Assembly (NCBI GenBank): GCA_028701165.1
Contig: JAQVRG010000060.1
Coordinates: forward strand, 1-8,167
Length of the DNA: 8,167 bases
Source of the DNA: Eubacteriales bacterium
GTDB lineage: Bacteria; Bacillota; Clostridia; Christensenellales; CAG-138
Direction: 5' to 3'
The notes beneath the pieces were generated by a model, which made no database searches, had not been told where the DNA came from, and saw nothing but the letters and a program-made list of their open reading frames with translations. Positions within the stretch are counted from its first letter, which is position 1; every line of letters begins with the position of its first letter. The position numbers and the translations under genes are program-made. Positions 7,482-8,167 of the stretch are shown here, one piece after another.

Positions 7482-7518
7482 TTTATATGAGTATATCGTG
7501 TAATGTCCAGATATGCAA
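7482..7518 (-). promoter_or_regulatory. Candidate promoters of the hybrid kinase gene
   Basis: Two overlapping minus-strand arrangements are visible. One is TGGACA (7509 down to 7504), a 16-nt spacer and TATAAA (7487 down to 7482), both 5/6 to consensus. The other is TTGCAT (7518 to 7513), a 17-nt spacer and TATACT (7495 to 7490), 3/6 and 5/6. Either leaves a 5' leader of about 50-60 nt. The second -35 coincides with one arm of the inverted repeat at 7513-7534, which suggests control by a DNA-binding protein. Confidence 0.5.
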
Positions 7519-7534
7519 GCGCCACGCCTTGCAT
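7513..7534. repeat. Inverted repeat ATGCAAG-N8-CTTGCAT, possible operator
   Basis: The 7-bp arms (7513-7519 and 7528-7534) are perfect and their centres are 15 bp apart, a layout typical of dimeric regulator sites. The left arm overlaps the TTGCAT candidate -35 of the kinase gene. It also overlaps the 9-bp hairpin at 7520-7546, so the two structures are mutually exclusive in RNA. No regulator is identified. Confidence 0.4.
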
Positions 7535-7566
7535 GACGGCGTGGCGACAAAAGTTTTTCTTTTTCT
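7520..7566 (+). terminator. GC-rich hairpin followed by T-rich tract, terminator-like on the plus strand
   Basis: CGCCACGCC (7520-7528) and GGCGTGGCG (7538-7546) form a perfect 9-bp stem with a 9-nt loop. On the plus strand it is followed by ACAAAAG and then TTTTTCTTTTTC (7554-7565). The T tract starts 7 nt after the stem, which is not ideal. On the minus strand no T tract follows, so it is a poor classic terminator for the acetyltransferase gene, although it lies about 50-80 nt past that gene's stop and could act weakly. Confidence 0.4.
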
Positions 7567-7598
7567 ATGAAAACGCACGCGGCGCAAAACAAGACGGG

Positions 7599-8167
7599 TT
7601 AGCAGCCGTATCGTTCCGCCGCTAGTTTCTCGAATTTCTTTTCGGACAGTATTTCATTGGTAACATACGCGCCGTCAAAAAACAGGGCGTAGGTTGTAAA
7701 CGCCATCGGCGCGCTTTGTGCCTGCTCGCGCGTCGCTAAACGCACCGCCTTGAAGGGAACGCCCTTCGCTTTCGCTATTTCCTCCAATACAGGCACATAT
7801 TTGGCGGTGTAGGGGCATTGGTTCGTGTAATAAAGCACAAAGCCCGTTTCGCCGATCCGCGGCTTCTTGGCGCAGGGCTTGAAGCGCGGCGGCGCGGCTT
7901 GCTCCGCAAAGGGCAGATAGAGAAGCTCGTAATACGGCTCCGCCGTATCCGCAAGCTTGAAACCTTTGTAACGAAGGTATTTGGGATCGGACAAAAAGGG
8001 CATCTTCTTGGGCGAGGAGAGTACGGCAAGACCCGCTTTGTCCTTCGCCCTGCTGTCTTCTATGCAGGCGGAAAGCAGCAGATCGCCGTTGCCCTGTCCC
8101 TTATACTGGCCGGATACCCAAAAGCAGTCGATATACATATACCCCGGCGCTTCCACTGGCGCCCACG
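7599..8167 (-). CDS. GNAT N-acetyltransferase with C-terminal YoaP-type thioredoxin-like domain (5' partial)
   Basis: The frame is open to the window edge: Trp-Ala-Pro precede the first possible GTG at 8156, and that GTG is not a real start because the sequence there is internal to the GNAT fold. 188 residues are visible. The acetyl-CoA-binding motif is QYKGQGNG (about 17-24 from that GTG), after the strand YMYIDCFWVSG. The GNAT part ends near residue 82 (YYELLYLPF). The C-terminal part (about 104-185) matches the YoaP domain: a strand GFVLYYTNQ, then CPYT at 114-117 (a CxxT version of a thioredoxin-like active-site turn), a helix VPVLEEIAKAKG, and the strand YALFFDGAYV. YoaP-type acetyltransferases have no established substrate. 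It would be cytoplasmic by appearance. Upstream genes are outside the window; downstream lies the kinase promoter region. Confidence 0.88.
   Translation of the reverse strand, partial: WAPVEAPGYMYIDCFWVSGQYKGQGNGDLLLSACIEDSRAKDKAGLAVLSSPKKMPFLSDPKYLRYKGFKLADTAEPYYELLYLPFAEQAAPPRFKPCAKKPRIGETGFVLYYTNQCPYTAKYVPVLEEIAKAKGVPFKAVRLATREQAQSAPMAFTTYALFFDGAYVTNEILSEKKFEKLAAERYGC

Larger units (their letters stand above)
7427..7598. other. Intergenic region upstream of the hybrid kinase
   Basis: This 172-bp stretch separates two minus-strand genes. It holds an AT-rich promoter-like core (about 7471-7518), two overlapping inverted repeats (7513-7546), and an A/T-rich tract (7547-7566). No small coding gene with a ribosome site was seen. 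An antisense open frame covers it, but it lacks family similarity. Confidence 0.6.

Noticed and set aside
6689..7570. 293-codon plus-strand open frame crossing the kinase start and the intergenic region
   Set aside because: It is antisense to the dCACHE region, lacks family motifs and runs through the hairpin and promoter region, so it is a shadow frame.
7571..7598. Possible terminator just after the acetyltransferase stop (GCGC-CGC-GTGC followed by GTTTTC on the minus strand)
   Set aside because: The stem is four pairs including a G-T, and the T run is only four long.

Overview
The window looks like chromosomal DNA of a GC-rich gut-type member of the Clostridia (Firmicutes). This is inferred from the gene families: a ParB-like/BMP fusion, a NusG-domain-II / Gx-transporter / ApbE cassette, and a dCACHE-PAS hybrid kinase of a style common in anaerobic gut Clostridia. 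It also fits the strong GGAGG-type ribosome binding sites and the tight gene packing. No rRNA, tRNA, CRISPR array, insertion sequence or phage gene is visible. No genus can be assigned from the sequence alone.

Layout from left to right. (1) Positions 1-1524, plus strand: the 3' part of a BMP-family substrate-binding-like protein with an upstream ParB-like segment. (2) Positions 1494-3351, minus strand: three genes read as one unit, an EetA-like NusG-domain-II membrane-anchored protein, an EetB-like Gx transporter family membrane protein, and an ApbE flavin transferase lipoprotein. Consecutive genes overlap by ATGA, so translation is probably coupled. The last gene overlaps the convergent BMP gene by 31 bp. 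(3) A 106-bp divergent intergenic region, then 3458-4111, plus strand: a YgjP-like zinc metallopeptidase. (4) Positions 4118-7426, minus strand: a 1102-residue membrane hybrid sensor histidine kinase, ending 6 bp from the metallopeptidase stop. (5) A 172-bp intergenic region with candidate promoters, two overlapping inverted repeats and a T-rich tract. (6) Positions 7599-8167, minus strand: the 3' part of a GNAT acetyltransferase fused to a YoaP-type thioredoxin-like domain.

The most coherent functional unit is the eetA-eetB-apbE-like cassette. Related proteins belong to flavin-based extracytosolic electron-transfer systems in Gram-positive bacteria. ApbE attaches FMN covalently to extracytosolic proteins, while the exact biochemical roles of the EetA and EetB families are less certain. 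No FMN-accepting substrate protein is encoded here, so the cassette must act on a protein encoded elsewhere or do a different job. The hybrid kinase has no partner regulator in the window. Essentially all the DNA is accounted for by these seven genes and two short intergenic regions; the many other open frames are antisense or shifted shadows of them.
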